The notes under the pieces: generated by a model | Told to the model about the DNA's origin: nothing | What the model saw: only the letters and a program-made list of their open reading frames with translations | Database searches by the model: none | Shown: positions 1 through 12,278 of the stretch, piece by piece | Position numbering within the stretch: the stretch's first letter is position 1 | Layout of the letters: every line of letters starts with the position of its first letter | Program-made: the position numbers and the translations under genes | Assembly (NCBI GenBank): GCA_943735955.1 | Contig: OX030958.1 | Location: forward strand, 5,958,126 to 6,022,125 | Reading direction: 5' to 3' | Length of the DNA: 64,000 bases | Source: Piscicola geometra | Taxonomy: Eukaryota > Annelida > Clitellata > Hirudinida > Piscicolidae

Positions 1-300
1 CAATCACACATTCATCCATTCACCCATTCATCCATCCATCCACCAATTCACCCATTCATCCATTCACTCATTTATCCATTCACCTATTCATTCATTCATC
101 CACCCATTTCTCCATTCACCAATTCATCCATCCATCCACCCATCTACACATTCATTCATCCATCCATCCACCCATTCATCCATCCATCCATCCATCCATC
201 CATCCATCCATCCATCCATCCATCCATCCATCCATCCATCCATCCATCCATCCACCCATTCACCCATTCACCCATTCATCCATTCACCCATTCATTCATT
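1..300. repeat. (CATCCATT)n-type simple repeat
   Basis: Degenerate tandem array of 4-mer/8-mer units of the CATC/CATT/CACC type, pure CATC between about 176 and 252. It runs off the left edge, so its full length is unknown. The same unit class recurs in many introns of this window on either strand. Confidence 0.95.
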
Positions 301-728
301 AACTCAATCTTTGAAGCCTCAAACCTGACCTGCTGGACATCTGACCAGCGAGTTTCGGCACTCTGAGCTATACAAATGTCTGCATTGTTTCAACACGTAG
401 CAGGAAACCAGGCATTTGTCTCTTGTCACTGTAAAAAGTTTGAGATCGAGTTACTAATCTAGATAGGCTGGACGAGTGTGTAACGACTTTCAGAGTGATT
501 AATGACCGATGTTCGAGTGCAATCGACGCCCACGAATGTGCAGTAATTCTGCCCTTCAGCATAGGTATTAATTATAATAACGACAATCATTATTAAAACG
601 ATCATTTTGAAATTAAATTAAAACTAGATTTCAAACAAAAAGTAAAAATAGATTGAAGAGCTAAACATGCTCAACTGCATCTCTTTCTTAAACTTGAATG
701 TAATCCACGCCAGTGAGAAACCCAAGAG
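301..728. other. No confident gene; one weak open stretch
   Basis: Unique sequence. On the minus strand about 330-560 is open in more than one frame. One frame is cysteine-containing and ends in a stop near 460, and could be a terminal exon. No homologue is recognised and splice signals are ambiguous, so no gene is called. Confidence 0.4.
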
Positions 729-1950
729 CAGCGGTTCTCAATCTTTTAAGCGTCGTGGTCACTTGGTCTAATTTGTCATGTCATAGGGACCACTATTAAT
801 AAATGTACACTTTGGACTCATTATCGAGTTGTTACAACAATTACTATTGCACTTAGAATTTAAAAATTTATTTTGTTATTTTCACGTGTCATGCCATTTT
901 AATGATAAAATCATGTAGTGAAAATTTATACTATTTTTAAATCAAGCAGAATTTTCCAATAATATTGTTGTAAAAAAATTGTTAATTTAAAACTTTAATG
1001 TTTAATTTATTAAATATTGTCTCATTTTCATCAGATAAAAAATTAGAAATATTTTAATGCAAGAGCATCACTAAATAATTTCTAGCATCGAGTCTATTTC
1101 TAAATTTAGCTTAATTACTTATAAAAGACTGTTTCACAAAGGTATTTGAGACGAAAAAAATAAAGAAACGCAACACACTTTCAGAGAGAATGGGCTATGA
1201 CAGCAAGCACTTTACCCAGAATTGTGTGGGCGTCATTAGGAAAAATCAATTGTACTGCATTACTGGAAATGATCACAGTGAACTTCTGTTGTACATTCTT
1301 TTAAACATGTTCAGTTTTTCTTGCAAATGAACTTCTGGTGTTTCGAGTAAATTTAGTAAATATCTAAAAAAATTTGTTTTAAGACTTTTCAATTGTATTT
1401 TGACAAAATGTCTTGTACTTTTTTATTGCTACCTGTTCAGCTTTATTTTTTTCAAAGACTTTATATGAATTTGGAATAATATGAAATTAACATTCATCCA
1501 TTTTTTGTTATAGCTTTCTTTTCAATTAAAATGATTTATTTAATTTTTCCCTTTGAAAGATCTATGCATGTTGCATTTTTTTGGAAAAAGATCGATTTAA
1601 CATAATTAAAATAAAAGTATGTTTTTTTTTAAACTTGGATTTTGTCACTTAAAAAGCTTTTAATAAAAAATATAAAAAAATTCATCCCAAAGATCATGAA
1701 AACGGTTTAAAACTTTGCCTCTGGACAACCATCTCACATCAGTATGAATTAACAAATTACTATTTGATGCATCAAAGTCATTACACAGTTTAGAAAACAA
1801 GCGGCTATTTAATGCACTCGCTTTTATGAAATTCACGGCACCTATAATGTTTTCAATTATTTCTTGAATATAATTTTCCAAAAAACAACAAAATTTCTGA
1901 AAAGCAAGCGACCCCCGTTTAGGTCGCAACCTACAGGTTGAGAACTGCTG
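729..1950. mobile_element. Decayed hAT transposon, internally deleted
   Basis: The left end begins CAGCGGTTCTCAATCT and the right end, read on the minus strand, begins CAGCAGTTCTCAACCT. These form an imperfect terminal inverted repeat of the kind seen in many hAT/Charlie-like elements. The flanking 8-mers cccaagag (721-728) and tgcaaaag (1951-1958) agree at 5 of 8 positions, a plausible decayed 8-bp target duplication. At 1.2 kb the copy is far too short for a full transposase, and only one piece of the catalytic region remains. Confidence 0.8.
1660..1905 (-). pseudogene. hAT transposase fragment (ZBED5/SCAND3-like)
   Basis: The minus-strand translation contains ALNSRLFSKLCNDFDAS and, just after it, HTDVRWLSRGKVLNRF. 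This is the conserved block in the RNase-H-like region of ZBED5/SCAND3-type hAT transposases, where the family has H-T-E-V-R-W-L-S-R-G-K-V-L. Only about 80 residues survive. There is no BED finger and no C-terminal dimerisation domain. The frame then runs into the element's terminal repeat. It is a dead remnant inside the 729-1950 element. Confidence 0.85.
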
Positions 1951-2374
1951 TGCAAAAGGTTTTATTTGCAGGAAAAACAAAAAACAGTTGATCTGACAGT
2001 GACTGCTAGTGTTGCTCTGAGGAATATATGAAAGTTATGATAATGACGCCCACACTTTTTTCTAAATGTTCGCAAAAATACTACACCCAATTGTAACCAG
2101 AGCTCGAGGGGTCTGTACAGAAACAAATTTTTTATATTATTTTAAATATTATTATTAATATTATTATTATCAATTTAAAAATTATCTAGAAGAATCAATT
2201 AAATTGTAGATGTCGTTTGTGAGGAAGTAATGCATGATTGAGGACAGCATCAATCACAAATACCGCGAATTGAGATCAATATGCTCTGATAGAGATCTCA
2301 GCTTGAAAAAAAAACAATAAAAACAAAACTAAAGTTTTTTTCAAAAGCCATTGTGGAATTGATGCAAAACTCAC
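1951..2374. other. Non-coding stretch, nothing recognised
   Basis: AT-rich sequence between the hAT remnant and the last exon I can support of the minus-strand gene at 2375-3963. Further 3' exons of that gene may lie here or to the left, because its last supported exon ends at a strong GTGAGT donor and not at a stop codon. Confidence 0.4.
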
Positions 2375-3963
2375 GCGGGGTTTCCGTTTTGCTGTTGTTG
2401 CTGCACTGAGTGGTGCAATCCAAGCATTCGTGGAAGGAGTTGGAGCAATTGGAAACGGTCAAGTGATTCGCAAAAAAATTCATTTTCTTGGATACGTGTT
2501 GGTTTTTCGAGAAAATGTTGAGGTCTGTTGGTTTTTTTGACGGATCATTCCCCGGCGATTGGGGGCTTAAAGTTTCCTTGATCGATTGTGCTTTAAATCC
2601 TCCATAACGAGTGTTTCTAGGCTTGAATATAGAAATATTTGAATGTAATTTGTTGAAATATTTATTTTATAAATTTTAAAAAATTATTTTGAATTTCCTC
2701 AATCCAACAAATAATACAATTGCACAAAATTAAACTTACCGTGACGAAACAAGAACCTGTACCCAGTTGATTAAAACATAAATTTCCGATTTCATTTTCT
2801 GAATTTCCGACTTTCCTTTTTTCCTTTATTGCAGCAATATTTCTTCCACTCTGCCCACTTCCGGCACAAGCGACACTTCCTCCAGCACTCTCGAAAGGGT
2901 TGACGAAGGATGGCAGTTGATGGAAGATGCTTTCTGAGCACTTTCTCGATGGAGCAGCATTTCTTTTTTGAATAAATTAATAAATTGATATACAAATATA
3001 ATAAAACATATCATATTTATATAAATAAATATGAAATAATACATATAGATAAATTTATAAAGAATAAATACTAAATTTAAAACATAAATAAAATAAAAGC
3101 ATGCTTTTGAGGCAGTGTGACGTTGATGAAGTCGGGCAAGGGGCATCTGGGGGTCAATGAACTTTGATGCTTTTCTTGATACTTTTTAAAATATCAAAAA
3201 CTCAAAATCTACAAACCTACAAATCCCTTTCCGACCACGTCGTAGTTCATCTTCATATTTCTCATCAACTTCATCTCCATCTCCTCCCTGCCTCCACCAC
3301 CACTCGTCTCTCCGACAGTCTTCCTCGTAACTGGAAACTAAGTTGATCTCCTGGAGACCAAGGTTCAGTCTCAAACCACTCCTGCGGTACCAGAAAAAGT
3401 CGGCCCCTTGTCTCTGGTGAGTGACGTAGTAGGTGGTTTGGAGCGGGTTTGCCGTGGTCAGGTCTTCTAGGAAGTAACTCGATTGGTTTCCGTTTGCTGT
3501 TAATGTAACTGTGGTTGGTGGGGTGGATGGTGGAATGGATGGTTTAATGGTGGAATGAATGGCTGGTGGGATAGATGCATGGCTGGAGGGATGAATGAAT
3601 GAATAATGGAATGGATGGTTGAAAAGACAAATGATAGTTGTTAAAAACAATAAACAGTGGAAGAAACAATTTAAAAGGGGTTTTTAATGCTCGCAATAAA
3701 AATTTTTAAAGCTTTTCGACTAATTGATACTAATTATTTAAGGACATCTGAAATTTGGTTATAAATGATAGAACAAATGAAAACCAAATGTAAAGTTGCA
3801 TAAAAAATATATAAAGTATTTTAAATATCGATCACACCAATGTGAAAAATACCTTTTTTAAATTCATCCAGTTCTTCATCACTTCCGATTTGTTCTTCAT
3901 TTTCAAACTCTTGTTTAGCGCCCAAAGTTTGTAAGAAGATTTTCTTACCGTTTTTTTGAAGTT
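2375..3963 (-). CDS. Unrecognised multi-exon protein, partial
   Basis: Four minus-strand exons join in phase: 3853-3963, 3217-3508, 2740-2929 and 2375-2621. Acceptors are TTTTAG, CCACAG, AAAG and TTCAAG; donors are GTATTT, GTTTGT, GTAAGT and GTGAGT. The translation has no stop for 280 codons. It begins with a lysine-rich then acidic segment (ELDEFKK), then a stretch with GADFFWYRRSGLRLNLGL, an Asp/Glu/Arg-rich piece, a Gly/Ser-rich piece, and a cysteine cluster near the end (CSNSFHECLDCTTQC). No family is recognised. Neither the initiator exon nor the stop exon was found. An alternative donor at 3221 would lead to a terminal exon 2826-2929. The intron 3509-3852 holds GGATGG-type repeats. Confidence 0.5.
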
Positions 3964-4858
3964 CTAAAATTGATAAAATACAAAATTTATTTTAAATAAA
4001 CTGGATAAATCAATATTATATCGTAGAACATTAAAAATGTTTAAAACTTTGTCAGCATCATTAGCAATCTCATTAAAATAGCTTTTTTTGATTTATGGAT
4101 CTTTAAATTATTTATTTTTAATCATTATTTTCAGTTTTATTTCAATATTATTATTATTAATATTATTATTATTTATTAATGAAATTTTCAAAACTATTAA
4201 TCATAGTAATCAAAGATATCAGCTTTTACACTTTCGGCTATTTTCAAGTGCTTTAAAACTCAACAAGCAAAGTTTAAAAAACGTTTGAAATTCGCCTATT
4301 TTGGAAAAACATTAAAATTAATTTTTAATAAAGCTAAAAGCTTTAAAAACTCAAATAAAAGATAATTATAAAATTTTACTTTGAAAGAATGCTAGAGGGA
4401 AAACTTCAAAAACTTCTTAAAAGCTTGTAGGAACAAGTCAGAAAATCAAACAGCCATCACTACAACCACTTTCCTTTTAATTCCATTTGATGTTTCATAA
4501 TAAAAAAAAACACAGAAAATAATTCCTGAGACTGCTTCAAAGCTTCAAATAAAGCACAATGCCCGTTGAATAATCTAGCAGTGCTTGAGAGGGCAAAAGA
4601 CCTGTGGTGGTTAGGCTCCCAAAACTAAACTAAACCAAATTAAACTAAGCAGTGATTGTTGAGTTGGAACGCCTTGTGGTATGCATTGACTGAGAAGGAG
4701 ATCAAATAGAAATTACGTTCATTTTTATGACGCTTTCGCAAGCGTGCCAACGAACGAGGCGGTGAAAATGCGCAGAAGAGACACTGCCTACAATGGTGTC
4801 CATAATGAAAAATTGCTGCACGTTAGTCGTATCGATAATAATAAGAATGATAATAAAA
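3964..4858. other. Non-coding stretch, nothing recognised
   Basis: AT-rich DNA with short A/T runs and small palindromes only. It could contain 5' exons of the minus-strand gene to its left, but no exon with convincing splice signals was seen. Confidence 0.4.
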
Positions 4859-5124
<266 letters not shown>

Positions 5125-5782
5125 GGTTAGTATTAGTTTCAGTCGTAGTTTTTCATTCAGCAGCATCATGCACATCACGTTGATCACCGAGAAGATGCTT
5201 AAACTGACACCTTTCTTTGAACTCAGCCGGTTTACTGTCGCCCCTCAGAAACAACTTGTTCATTCTAAAAAACTTCCATTACTACACAATGTAAGTTTGT
5301 GTCCATATCCGTTGCTTTTCTTCATCCGAGTAAATATTAAATCGGTTAAAAAAAGTAAAATATAATTTTTTTAAATCGACGGATTAGCTTCAAGTATTTT
5401 TGGCATGGTTTGATTCATATTATAAGGATTGTTATAAAGTTTAATAATGTTAGGGGTAATAATGAGTTTAAGATTTTTTTGAAGTTTAATTTAATAAGTT
5501 TCAAAAGCGTTTGAAACTTTATTAGCATTGTTGCCTTCGCGTATTCACTTTAAAACGTGCAAAAGTCTTGTGAGGCGTTTTAACCTTGGTTTTAGAAAAT
5601 TCTTTGAGAAGAGTAATAATAAAATGAATAAAAACAGTTACTAATAAAATTTTTGAATAAAATGAATTATGAAATCATTGAAATAGCTATTAAATCATCA
5701 AAATAGTTATTATTAGTATAAATGATATTTGCATAATTGAATTAAATGTTACCATTTTTTTTATTATTTAATCTAAGCTACT
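5125..5782. other. Non-coding stretch, nothing recognised
   Basis: AT-rich DNA between the TTA array and the terminal exon of the small minus-strand membrane-protein gene. No RNA gene or repeat family was recognised. Confidence 0.4.
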
Positions 5783-6346
5783 CTAACGGTAGATGGATAT
5801 GGGGCTTTTAGAAGATCTATCGTCTCGCACAAGACTCTTTGCGTCACCCAAGTGTACTTGTAGGCTACCTGTGGTCGTAAAAAATAAATATTTTTAACTT
5901 TAAAAATTGATTATTTAAAAAAATATTTTTTCATTCTATTAAACTAAATCTTGTTTTTTTGAATGAATCATGTGAGCTTTAAGAGTAATAAATTAAGAAG
6001 CTAAACAAATAAATTATTTGAAAACTAAGATGAAAGAGGGTTATATATGAATGTAATAAAAACTAGTGGCTTTTTCCTAAAGTAGTCTTTAATTAAATGC
6101 TGAAACTCAACGAGGCGTGCATCATTTTAACGCCTTCAACGCATTCATCAACTCACTGAAGACCACGTTGCCACTGAAGCTGAACGTCACATGACTATTC
6201 TCAAACCTCCAACAACCCACTAGAGAAGTCACTACACCACACGAAAGCACCACCACTCCCATGCACACGATCACGATAGAAAAGTTCACTCCCCCTCTGC
6301 CCATCCTCCTCATCCTCCCTCCCTCACCTCCAGACATGCCCCTAGT
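5783..6346 (-). CDS. Small single-pass membrane protein, last two exons
   Basis: Exon 6157-6346 follows a strong acceptor (TTGCAG) and ends at GTGAGT. It joins in phase to terminal exon 5783-5868 (acceptor CCACAG, stop TAG). The 91 predicted residues start with a Gly/Arg-rich stretch (GGRMRRMGRGG). Next comes one hydrophobic helix (VIVCMGVVVLSCGVV), then a segment with WRFENSHVTF, and a polar C-terminus rich in Ser, Arg and Asp. Arginines before the helix suggest an N-in orientation. The first exon lies upstream of 6346 and was not found. Family unknown. Local GC content is clearly above the flanks, which supports coding. Confidence 0.55.
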
Positions 6347-7875
6347 CTGCAAGGATGAGAGATATCTTGATATCTTTTCGATATCTTAGAAATCTTTGGT
6401 TTTTAAAGGTTTTAATTTTATTAATTTTAAAAGATTTTGAGAAAAAGAGTTTAGAATATTAAAATTGGTAGAATTGGGTGAAAATTGAAGCTATAAAAAT
6501 GTTATAAAATTATTTTCTTGGAAATCTAATTTTTTTAAAATAGTTGTAGTATAATATTTTTATAATTACAAAATATCTTTTAAATAAAATATTGTTTAAG
6601 TTATAAAAAAGTAAAATAGGCTAAAATAAATATGCGGTTCAGGTTGGAACTCTTGGTCCAGGGATCTTTTAGCCCAAATCAGTGAAATGATAAATAAAAC
6701 TTTAAAAAATAAAATCATCTTTTATGGTCAGCAGACTACCATGATTATTTTTTCATTTTTTGGCCAAATAAAAAAGTAAAATTTACTATTCAGTTCTATA
6801 ATTAATAATCAGATATCAGTAAAAACTCGATTCAAATGTAAAAAGAACAAAAATTAAGTTTTTATTGACCTATGTTACTTAAACCACAGTATAACATCGA
6901 AAACATTTAAAAACCGACAAAATACTTTTTTCATAAATTATTTTATCCTTTTTACAGAATTTGCATTTAGTCTTTTAAACATTTATAATATACTTTTTTT
7001 GGCTTCTTCGGCTTGTCTTAGTGGAAGCTCTGCTAATGCATTCTAGATTGTTTTATCCTTTTTTATCTTCAGGGAATACGAGGTCCCACTAAAATGATTT
7101 ATAAACAATATACACATTTTTCTTAAATTTTATAAGTAATTTTATTATGTAAAAAAAATGTTCAACATTCAATTTATAAAATAATATAATAAAACATTTT
7201 TCAACCATCAATTATGAGAAAAAGACACAACTTTTAAAAATAAAATATGTTTCATCGAATTTGCGCGAATTTATGTGGCTAAATCGTCACGGGATGAACA
7301 GTCTTGTTCGGAATCGTCCGCAAATTTTAAACTTATGTTTTTCATTTTAACTTGGAACTTTTAAGTGGTTAGTGAGCGTGAATATCACAATAGTTTTGAG
7401 TGCAGTTGGTGAAATCGTTTGAAAGGACAGTTAATTAAAGGCCATTTCGACTTTCAAATTTTCTAGCCAGCCGGAAATAGATTTTTGGCCGTGCAAAAGA
7501 ATAATCATTTTACAGTATTTTGAACTCAAATTCTAAAAGTGAATTAATGAATTAAGTATTCCTAATTGAGTTTTGGTGGAGGAAGAGTCATCCATTGTGC
7601 CAGAGTCAACAAGACAACATCCGATTACGCTGTTCGTGCGTCCTCCGGATTTATTTGCTTTCATAAATCGCGCCGCAAAGCGCATCTTTATCTCGCCTCA
7701 CGCTTTCTTTTATTTTCACAGTTTTATTCAGACTTAATTTTAAAATAAAAATATTTATATATTTGTCTTTGTAGTTTACACGTTTCTTTTTTTTTCTCCA
7801 CAAATTCCGAATGAAGCGTGCACAAGAGATACTCTCGCCTCCCTTCCAGTCATGCCTCAGTGATTAGACGCTTTA
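6347..7875. other. Non-coding stretch, nothing recognised
   Basis: AT-rich sequence. About 7560-7700 is more GC-rich and has CpGs, which could be a promoter or enhancer, but no gene or element was recognised. Confidence 0.4.
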
Positions 7876-8235
7876 TTACGAAAGCGCCTTTCGTAAAATG
7901 GAGGAGCACTTCGGGTTTTCAGAAACAATTAAATTTGGCTCAACTAGACTTGCGAGGGTTTTTGTGATCGAACCTGTGGAAGATTGATGATGGAGTTCGC
8001 AGGGTGGGTGGTATAATGGAAAGAGGGAAGCATGGAAGAAGAGAATAGAGGGGTAGTTGATGAAAGGGTGGTTGAAGGGGTAATGGTTAAAGAAAGAGTG
8101 GCTGAAGGAATACTGGTTGAAGGAAGGGTGTTGGAGTGTACAGTGGGTGAGGGGGTCGGTGCTTGAGTACTGACTGTCCCTGGATGATACTGCGTCCCCT
8201 TGACTCGTTCTGAAGTCGCAAGATGTTGCAGTCAT
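7876..8235 (-). CDS. Possible two-exon gene end, unrecognised
   Basis: A frame from ATG 8235 to a GTCAGT donor at 8175 joins in phase to 7876-7973 (acceptor CCACAG, stop at 7876). The intron (7974-8174) consists largely of degenerate repeats rich in ATGG/GAAG on the plus strand, like other introns here. The joined protein is 52 aa, polar and Ser-rich, with no recognised domain. The ATG may be internal to a longer gene. Evidence is phase and splice consensus only. Confidence 0.3.
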   Translation of the reverse strand: MTATSCDFRTSQGDAVSSRDSQYSSTDPLTHCTLQHPSFNQYSFSHSFFNHYPFNHPFINYPSILFFHASLFPLYHPPCELHHQSSTGSITKTLASLVEPNLIVSENPKCSSILRKALS

Positions 8236-10160
8236 TTGTGAATTTTCATAAAAAATTCAGCATTATTTAATGCAATATTAAAATTATTACCAAAAAAAAT
8301 TGTAAATATAAAAAACAAAGAATTATGATTGATCAAAGAATTGCCAGATCTCTCGAGAATGCATTCGAATCTTTGTTGTAAGCTTTGTATAAAACAAATG
8401 CACGCATTCGTCACCCAGATCAGATAAGCATAAAAGAGCCTTTAATCCAGTCTTAAGAATTTAATTAAACTCAAACCCACAAGCGTTCTTATTTCAAGTT
8501 TGTATTTCAGTTTTAGCTTCGTCAAACTTTTTTTAAACTTCAGTTTTTCTTAAATCTTTAATTATCTCGTTAGTTGTTTTCAAGTACCAAAAATTTTTTT
8601 GCTACAATGCCTAATTCAGTTTTAAAATGAAATTCTTCTCACTATTTTTGTTTAGTATCACTAAGATCCAGAGCTCATTATTTCAAAACCATGAATTATC
8701 ATATAATTTCATGCATTAAAATTTTATTTGTATATCCTATATTTTCATCAAGATATGTTTGTTTAAGAAATAATAATTATCAATTAAGAAATAATTCTTT
8801 TGATTAATTTGAAATTAAACATTAAACTCATTGATATATAAAGTATTGGAGAAATTTAGCTATGAATTTGATCATTATTTCAAATAAAATTGTATCAGCA
8901 ATTTAGTTTTTAATTATATATTATTTAGTTCAACAAAATGTATTTATAAAACAAAAAAAAAGGGTGAGAAAAATAGGAAAATAATATTTAAAAATCTATC
9001 AAAAAAAAGACGAGACTAGAAATGAAATAAAAGAGATTAAAAGAATGAAGATGGTGGTTATTGGGAGTAAAAAAATCATAATGACGAGCATTATTATAAA
9101 GAGTTCAAACCGGATTGAGGGTGTGTGTGAATCAAACAAACGATATATGGGTTAAGTCTTGAATTGTTAACCCCTTGAGAACCTATTTTCTCGAGTAAAA
9201 ATGTGAGCATTTACTTATTTAAATGAGTAGGCTAGAGTGTAAATTTGAATTTTTTAATACAAGTTTTATACCGCGCTCTTGAATTTGAGGAAAGAACGCT
9301 ATAGAAATTGATTTGATTGATTATTTTAAGATTTTATTTTTATACAATATTTACATATTTTTTCTCTATTGAATACACATTTTAGATATCCATGTTTTAC
9401 ATTTTAATGTCTTTTTAAGAACCCTGTCGTTTGCTCAATTAGTTTGAATGAGACTTCAAGGGGTGACATGCCATCCTAATCTACTCTCATAATTTATATA
9501 TCTTAAGAGTTATATATTCCCAACTGAAATGCCTTTGAAAGTTTTTCTTTAACCAACACACACAAATGAATGTTCCTTGTTTGCAAAAAGTCAATAATGA
9601 GTCGTCGCAGACGTGTCTAAGCGGGCGTAGAATGTTTTTGAATTGGCTGCTAATTTACTTTTTTGACATAAATAAAGTAATGGGACAACTTTTTACTCTT
9701 TTATATCAAACATTAAAAAACCATTTAAATTAAAGTATTCAAATGTTTTCATCTTTCCAGATAATTAGGAAATTTTTAAATTGAAGTTTATGAATCAATA
9801 TCGCTGACATACGGCTATCATTTTGGATCAGGCAGAAGGATGTTAATCTTGCTGGCTTGTTAATAGTTTAATGACATTTATAATTATTCAAAAAGGAAAA
9901 TGTGTGTCTATTCATTGTAGTAGTTTTATATATACAAATTTAACTGTTTAAAATATTCATTAGTAAAGTCCTAATTGGAACTATGTTTGGAAAACCCTTT
10001 GAGGTTGAAGGCGTATAAAAACAAATTTTATTTACCGAAGGTTTTTTTCACAACATCAGTACCACTTCATGTTTCTATGTCTATAAATCTCTGTGTCTCT
10101 ATGTCTCTGACTCTCTATGTCTGCATGTTTCCCCCAATTCCATCAAACCCCAATGTGGTC
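8236..10160. other. Non-coding stretch, nothing recognised
   Basis: Long AT-rich block with no coherent reading frame. The segment near 9267-9310 (GCGCTCTTGAATTTGAGG) resembles, on the opposite strand, a segment near 55120-55170, so both may be copies of a short dispersed repeat. Confidence 0.4.
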
Positions 10161-11432
10161 CAGTGATTTTCCAGTTCAGATTTTTCAGTCCATGTTCAAG
10201 TTACTATTCAAAAAAAAATTATTTTTCAGTTACTATTCAAGTTACTATTCAAGAAATTTTTTTTCCAGTTACTATTCAAGTTACAGTTAAGAAAAACTTA
10301 ATTTTTCAGTTACTATTCAAGTTAGTTAAGAAAAATTTAATTTTTCAGTTACTATTCCAGTTTCAGTTATATTTAAAGTTACAGTTTCAGTTAATCAAGA
10401 TGGAAAAAAATTAATTTTTATTTTTAATACAACCCAAATCAATGTTTAAAAGTCAAGTTATTAAAAAGATATATAGATATATTATTGATAATATATGCTG
10501 TTCATTTTCATAAATGTCTTCCATTCCAGATGTTTTCTGAGGCGATTTTTTTCCCAACAGTTAGGTCTCCGCACACCAAAAACCCCCACTCCACATACGC
10601 TTGTGGAGAGGGAGCTGAAACAATGTCTTGCGCAAAACAAGCTTATATTGGGTATTGCGCTTCATTTTTCGTCCAGAAATACAGACCATTTGCTTTCAAA
10701 TAAGTTTTAGCAGGAGTCGTTGACGAAGCCGAACTTCAGGGGAATCCTCTTGTCATTTTTTCTTCGGAGTATTTGCCTGCTTTAGTGTTACTTGTTTTTT
10801 AACTTTTTCAACACTATTTGATTTTGCTCCAAGACTTTTCTGGACATTCTTCTCCATTTTGTCGTAACACGCTGGATGTTTTCTTTTTAAGTGATTGATT
10901 AAATTTGTTGCATTTTTTCCAGAAAGTCTTTGACTGCACTTTTTATTTTCTCAGTACCCTTATCATTATCATCCTCTTCCGAGACCTGACATTCGCTTTT
11001 GTCGTATGAAGCTTCGTAAATAAAATACGCCCATACGCCATTCTCTTGTTTTCTGCCGCTATTAACTTTAAACATTTTAAAAATAATTTTTATAATTGAA
11101 ATTGTTAGGAAAAATTAACTATGTAAAACACTTAAATTAATATAATCGGAATAAAATAATAAAAAAATATTATTGCTCAATCACGTGACGACGCGAATGT
11201 TTTTACTTGTAGCGCTTCTCTTTTTTCTAAATATTTATTTTTTCCAGTTACTATTCAGTTGGTGTTCTTGTTTTTCAGATACTATTCAGTTGGTATTCTT
11301 GTTTTTCAGTTTCTATTTCAGTTACAGTTATGCATTGAATTACAGTTACAGTTAAAGTTACAGTTAACTGAATTAGATTTTTCAGTTAATTTACCATTTC
11401 AGTTACAGTTACAGTTAACTGGAACAACACTG
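10161..11432. mobile_element. hAT transposon with terminal and subterminal repeats
   Basis: The left end is CAGTGATTTTCCAGTT. The right end on the minus strand is CAGTGTTGTTCCAGTT. The 8 bp outside each end match at 7 of 8 positions: atgtggtc at 10153-10160 and atgtgatc at 11433-11440. These are the hallmarks of a hAT insertion. Both flanks carry many copies of CAGTTACTATTCA and CAGTTACAGTT motifs (10190-10400 and 11240-11420), typical of subterminal transposase-binding repeats. The interior keeps only a BED-finger fragment, so this 1272-bp copy is non-autonomous. Confidence 0.9.
10753..11075 (-). pseudogene. BED zinc-finger part of a hAT transposase, frameshifted
   Basis: Read on the minus strand from ATG 11075, the peptide starts MFKVNSGRKQENGVWAYF and runs to an acidic stretch. 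In the next frame it continues CSQRLSGKNATNLINHLKRK followed by His-Pro and ends in a stop at 10753. The W-x-x-F start, the Cys and the N-L-x-x-H-L-K-R-K-H end are the BED-type zinc-finger pattern of hAT transposases. A frameshift separates the halves. The catalytic domain is missing. It lies inside the 10161-11432 element and supports its hAT assignment. Confidence 0.75.
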
Positions 11433-12210
11433 ATGTGATCCCATAAAGCACCGTTGGAAAGACATTCATGAGCACTCAGAAATGCCGTAAAACTGCAAAG
11501 ACAAAGTTATGCTGATCCGTTAAAGCTTCAGATCCATTTCTTCGATTCAAGCTTCTTGATCTGATTATAAATTCACCGCGCATTGTGGGACACATTGGCA
11601 CATATGTTACCTATATACTCCAACTACCCTATATAATACTATATATAATATAGGCTCGATTGCCCTATATAACATAATATACCATGATATACAAATGCTC
11701 TTTTAAACATTATAAAAATAATATACGAATGCACTATATAATATAATCATCTCTACGATTGCTCTATATCTAATAATTAGGGAATGTAGGACCGGGAATC
11801 GCAAGCTAAAGTTTTTTATACGTTATTCTTACCATTGGAGGGCTATGCTAAAATCAATAAAATGTCATATTTCAAAATTAAAAAAAGATTGAATATACTA
11901 AATATAAGTTCAAAATAGAATTAATTTCACAATTATTCATATTTTACTTTTAATAAAACTATTTTAAACGTTTAAATTATATTCAAACAACCTCAAATAT
12001 ATTAATTTTTTTCTTGTTTTAAATGGGTAAAAAGATCTTTTTATTTAGTAAAATATTTGTTAGAGTTAAAAATAATAAAATGGTTTAAAATTTATGTTTA
12101 AAAAAATTAAAACTATTTTTTAATAATTAAAACTGACACCCTTATTAAAATTAGGCGGTATAAACCCATTTTTGACCCTGTAGTCTTTGTTTTTCTGTTT
12201 TGAAGAAATT
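11433..12210. other. Non-coding stretch, nothing recognised
   Basis: AT-rich sequence with loosely repeated ctatataata/atatac segments at about 11600-11780. No gene recognised. Confidence 0.4.
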
Positions 12211-12212
12211 TA

Positions 12213-12260
12213 TAAGACTTATATTATAAGTCTTATAATATAAGTCTTATAATATAAGTT
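12213..12260. repeat. Palindromic tandem repeat of CTTATAATATAAGT
   Basis: About three tandem copies of a 14-bp unit that is itself close to a palindrome, so the block can fold on either strand. It lies immediately left of the coding-like segment at 12279-12545. Confidence 0.85.
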
Positions 12261-12278
12261 CACTGAGGAGCGTTTTGG

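Noticed and set aside
1..300. Telomeric or centromeric satellite
   Set aside because: The CATC/CATT units match the dispersed intronic simple repeats of this genome and do not resemble TTAGGG-type telomeres; too short to call a satellite.
1224..2055. 15-bp inverted match GTGTGGGCGTCATTA at 1224-1238 and 2041-2055, possibly element ends
   Set aside because: One arm is inside and the other outside the hAT remnant, and similarity does not extend; probably chance or a very old element.
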